Below are positions 5,371 through 6,224 of a stretch of 6,224 nucleotides of DNA, in pieces. Position 1 is the first letter of the stretch; every line of letters begins with the position of its first letter. Below the pieces are notes generated by a model. The model had not been told where the DNA came from and made no database searches. It saw nothing but the letters and a program-made list of their open reading frames with translations. This stretch comes from Gammaproteobacteria bacterium UBA4421. Lineage in GTDB: Bacteria; Pseudomonadota; Gammaproteobacteria; Pseudomonadales; Azotimanducaceae. Both the position numbers and the translations under genes were made by a program. The stretch lies in the NCBI GenBank assembly GCA_002389675.1, contig DGQF01000031.1, positions 1-6,224 on the forward strand, in the 5' to 3' direction.

Positions 5371-5576
5371 TCGTTCAGACCGAAGTTGTCTCCGGAGCGG
5401 AAGGTGGGCAAGGCAACAGAATTTGCATACTTAACCCCCTCTCAAGTCGGAATTGGCGAAGGCATGACCTTCACCCGGCCCGGATGCTCCGGAGTCCAGC
5501 GCAGCAACATGGCATGACGTATCATGGCCGTGTTTAAGTGCAGGCGGTATACGTGACAATTCCATGGATTTTGGCG
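5371..5576. other. unexplained intergenic block with repeated 8-mers, hairpins and open frames on both strands
   Basis: There is no ordinary gene between the CIA30 stop and the SDR leader. CTCCGGAG, itself a palindrome, occurs at 5390-5397 and 5487-5494. GGCATGAC occurs at 5461-5468 and 5511-5518. Small hairpins are GAAGG/CCTTC (5458-5472) and CCGGA/TCCGG (5480-5492). On the minus strand the frame of the CIA30 gene stays open for 44 codons after its TAA, to TGA 5442-5444, and contains MLLRWTPEHPGRVKVMPSP. On the plus strand 5371-5514 is open for 48 codons and includes EGMTFTRPGCSGVQRSNMA, with no good start or ribosome binding site. A decayed gene, a short repeat element or a structured RNA are all possible; I cannot choose between them. 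Confidence 0.4.
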
Positions 5577-6062
5577 TTAGTAAGCACTAATCCAATCCAC
5601 TTCTAACAGAAAAGCGCCATCAGTTTGATCGGCGATTAAAAAACCGATGCTGCGAATTTCGGCGGGATCCATCGGCGAAGCCGATACTCGACGCCCCCGC
5701 CACGTCGCTAAAAATTGTGAAAACGGAAGCTCAACCGTGATCCACTGAGCACTAAGGGTGGAGAATGTTGCACTGTAGGACACGTTGGTTTGATCGGTGG
5801 TCAGCCTAAACTTATAACAGCGTCCATCTCCGCGGACTTTAAACGCTATACCGGTATGTGAAGCTAAATTTAGACATTTTGGTTTGGTGCGAACAGATGC
5901 AAATCCGCCACCGCGGGTGTTGAGGGAGCCTTGGAAAATCAACTGATTATTGGCGAATTTCAATTTACCGCTGGAGCTTCCTCCCATGATGTCATCGTTA
6001 ACAGTTGTCCAACCGATAATGGCATCGGTTGAATCGAAGCGGATGATGGGTGTTAGAGCCAT
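5577..6062 (-). CDS. CIA30-domain protein (complex I intermediate-associated protein 30-like)
   Basis: A 161-residue protein consisting almost entirely of one CIA30 domain (PF08547, NADH:ubiquinone oxidoreductase intermediate-associated protein 30), a galactose-binding-like beta sandwich. Diagnostic blocks are NDDIMGGSSSG (22-32), GGFASVRT (52-59), VRGDGRCYKFRL (76-87), the F-S-Q-F...WRGRRV stretch ending at 126, and SIGFLIADQTDG...LEVDWI (138-158). No signal peptide is seen, so it is probably cytoplasmic. In mitochondria the homologue NDUFAF1 helps assemble complex I; the role of short bacterial versions is not established, and no nuo gene is in the window. ATG 6062 is chosen over ATG 6095 because GGAG lies 6 bases upstream and the domain begins directly after it. 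It has its own promoter at 6111-6140. The C-terminus ends naturally at DWISAY, although the frame happens to stay open after the stop. Confidence 0.9.
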   Translation of the reverse strand: MALTPIIRFDSTDAIIGWTTVNDDIMGGSSSGKLKFANNQLIFQGSLNTRGGGFASVRTKPKCLNLASHTGIAFKVRGDGRCYKFRLTTDQTNVSYSATFSTLSAQWITVELPFSQFLATWRGRRVSASPMDPAEIRSIGFLIADQTDGAFLLEVDWISAY

Positions 6063-6068
6063 AATGTT

Positions 6069-6072
6069 CTCC
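6069..6072 (-). promoter_or_regulatory. ribosome binding site of the CIA30 gene
   Basis: GGAG on the minus strand, 6 bases before ATG 6062. It decides between this start and the in-frame ATG at 6095, which has no comparable site. Confidence 0.7.
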
Positions 6073-6110
6073 AGGGCTTGAGAATTGCAGGGCAACGATC
6101 ACGAAAATCC

Positions 6111-6140
6111 GTTATAGAGCTTATAAGTTGCCATTGCCAA
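6111..6140 (-). promoter_or_regulatory. sigma70-like promoter of the CIA30 gene
   Basis: On the minus strand, TTGGCA (6135-6140, 5 of 6), an 18-base spacer, and TATAAC (6111-6116, 5 of 6). Transcription would start near 6104, leaving about 42 bases before ATG 6062. The -35 overlaps a small inverted repeat, AGTTG (6126-6130) and CAACT (6138-6142). Confidence 0.55.
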
Positions 6141-6153
6141 CTATTAAGCAGTT

Positions 6154-6175
6154 TAATTGTCTTTATAGTCAATTA
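6154..6175. promoter_or_regulatory. inverted repeat TAATTG-N10-CAATTA, candidate regulator site
   Basis: Perfect 6-base arms at 6154-6159 and 6170-6175 with a 10-base AT-rich spacer. The near edge lies 13 bases upstream of the predicted -35 of the CIA30 promoter, a position typical for an activator or for a divergent operator shared with a gene beyond the window. No gene could be called in 6176-6224. Confidence 0.35.
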
Positions 6176-6224
6176 TCGCCGACTTGCTTTACGCTTCTAT
6201 TACATTTTCTCGAAAGCTCATTAC

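Noticed and set aside
5442..5576. Stop-codon readthrough extending the CIA30 protein by 44 residues
   Set aside because: The CIA30 domain ends normally at DWISAY, and there is no readthrough signal. The continuing frame is noted as an oddity rather than called as coding.

Overview
The window looks like chromosomal DNA of a Gram-negative proteobacterium, most likely a gammaproteobacterium of moderate GC content. The grounds are family content (an NnrU-family membrane protein, a MetY-type sulfhydrylase, a stand-alone bacterial CIA30 protein, a periplasmic multi-haem cytochrome) and sigma70-like promoters. No lineage-specific marker is present, so this placement is an inference. There are no rRNA or tRNA genes, CRISPR arrays, transposases or phage genes.

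Positions 1-2407 hold a tight plus-strand operon of three genes: the 3' part of an O-acetylhomoserine sulfhydrylase (metY), an alpha/beta hydrolase whose ATG overlaps the metY stop (ATGA), and an NnrU-family integral membrane protein that starts at a TTG two bases after the hydrolase stop. The spacing implies translational coupling. Positions 2458-3426 hold, on the minus strand and converging on the operon, an exported di-haem c-type cytochrome built from two tandem Planctomycete-type cytochrome domains plus a C-terminal DUF5666-like domain.

Positions 3427-3721 are a divergent regulatory region. It has a good minus-strand promoter for the cytochrome overlapped by an inverted repeat, a weaker plus-strand promoter whose -35 lies in a second inverted repeat, a third inverted repeat, and a possible 36-codon small ORF. 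Positions 3722-4471 encode an unrecognised single-pass membrane protein with a cytoplasmic N-terminus and a periplasmic beta-rich domain. It converges with a minus-strand SDR oxidoreductase (4482-5258), leaving only 10 bases between the stops.

Positions 5259-5576 are non-genic by ordinary criteria. They nevertheless contain short repeated 8-mers, small hairpins and protein-like open frames on both strands, which makes this the least explained stretch of the window. The last gene, 5577-6062 on the minus strand, is a stand-alone CIA30-domain protein with a clear ribosome binding site, a strong promoter and an upstream inverted repeat.

The sulfur-assimilation operon is the only set of genes with an obvious functional link. 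The cytochrome, the orphan membrane protein, the SDR and the CIA30 protein look like independent transcription units.
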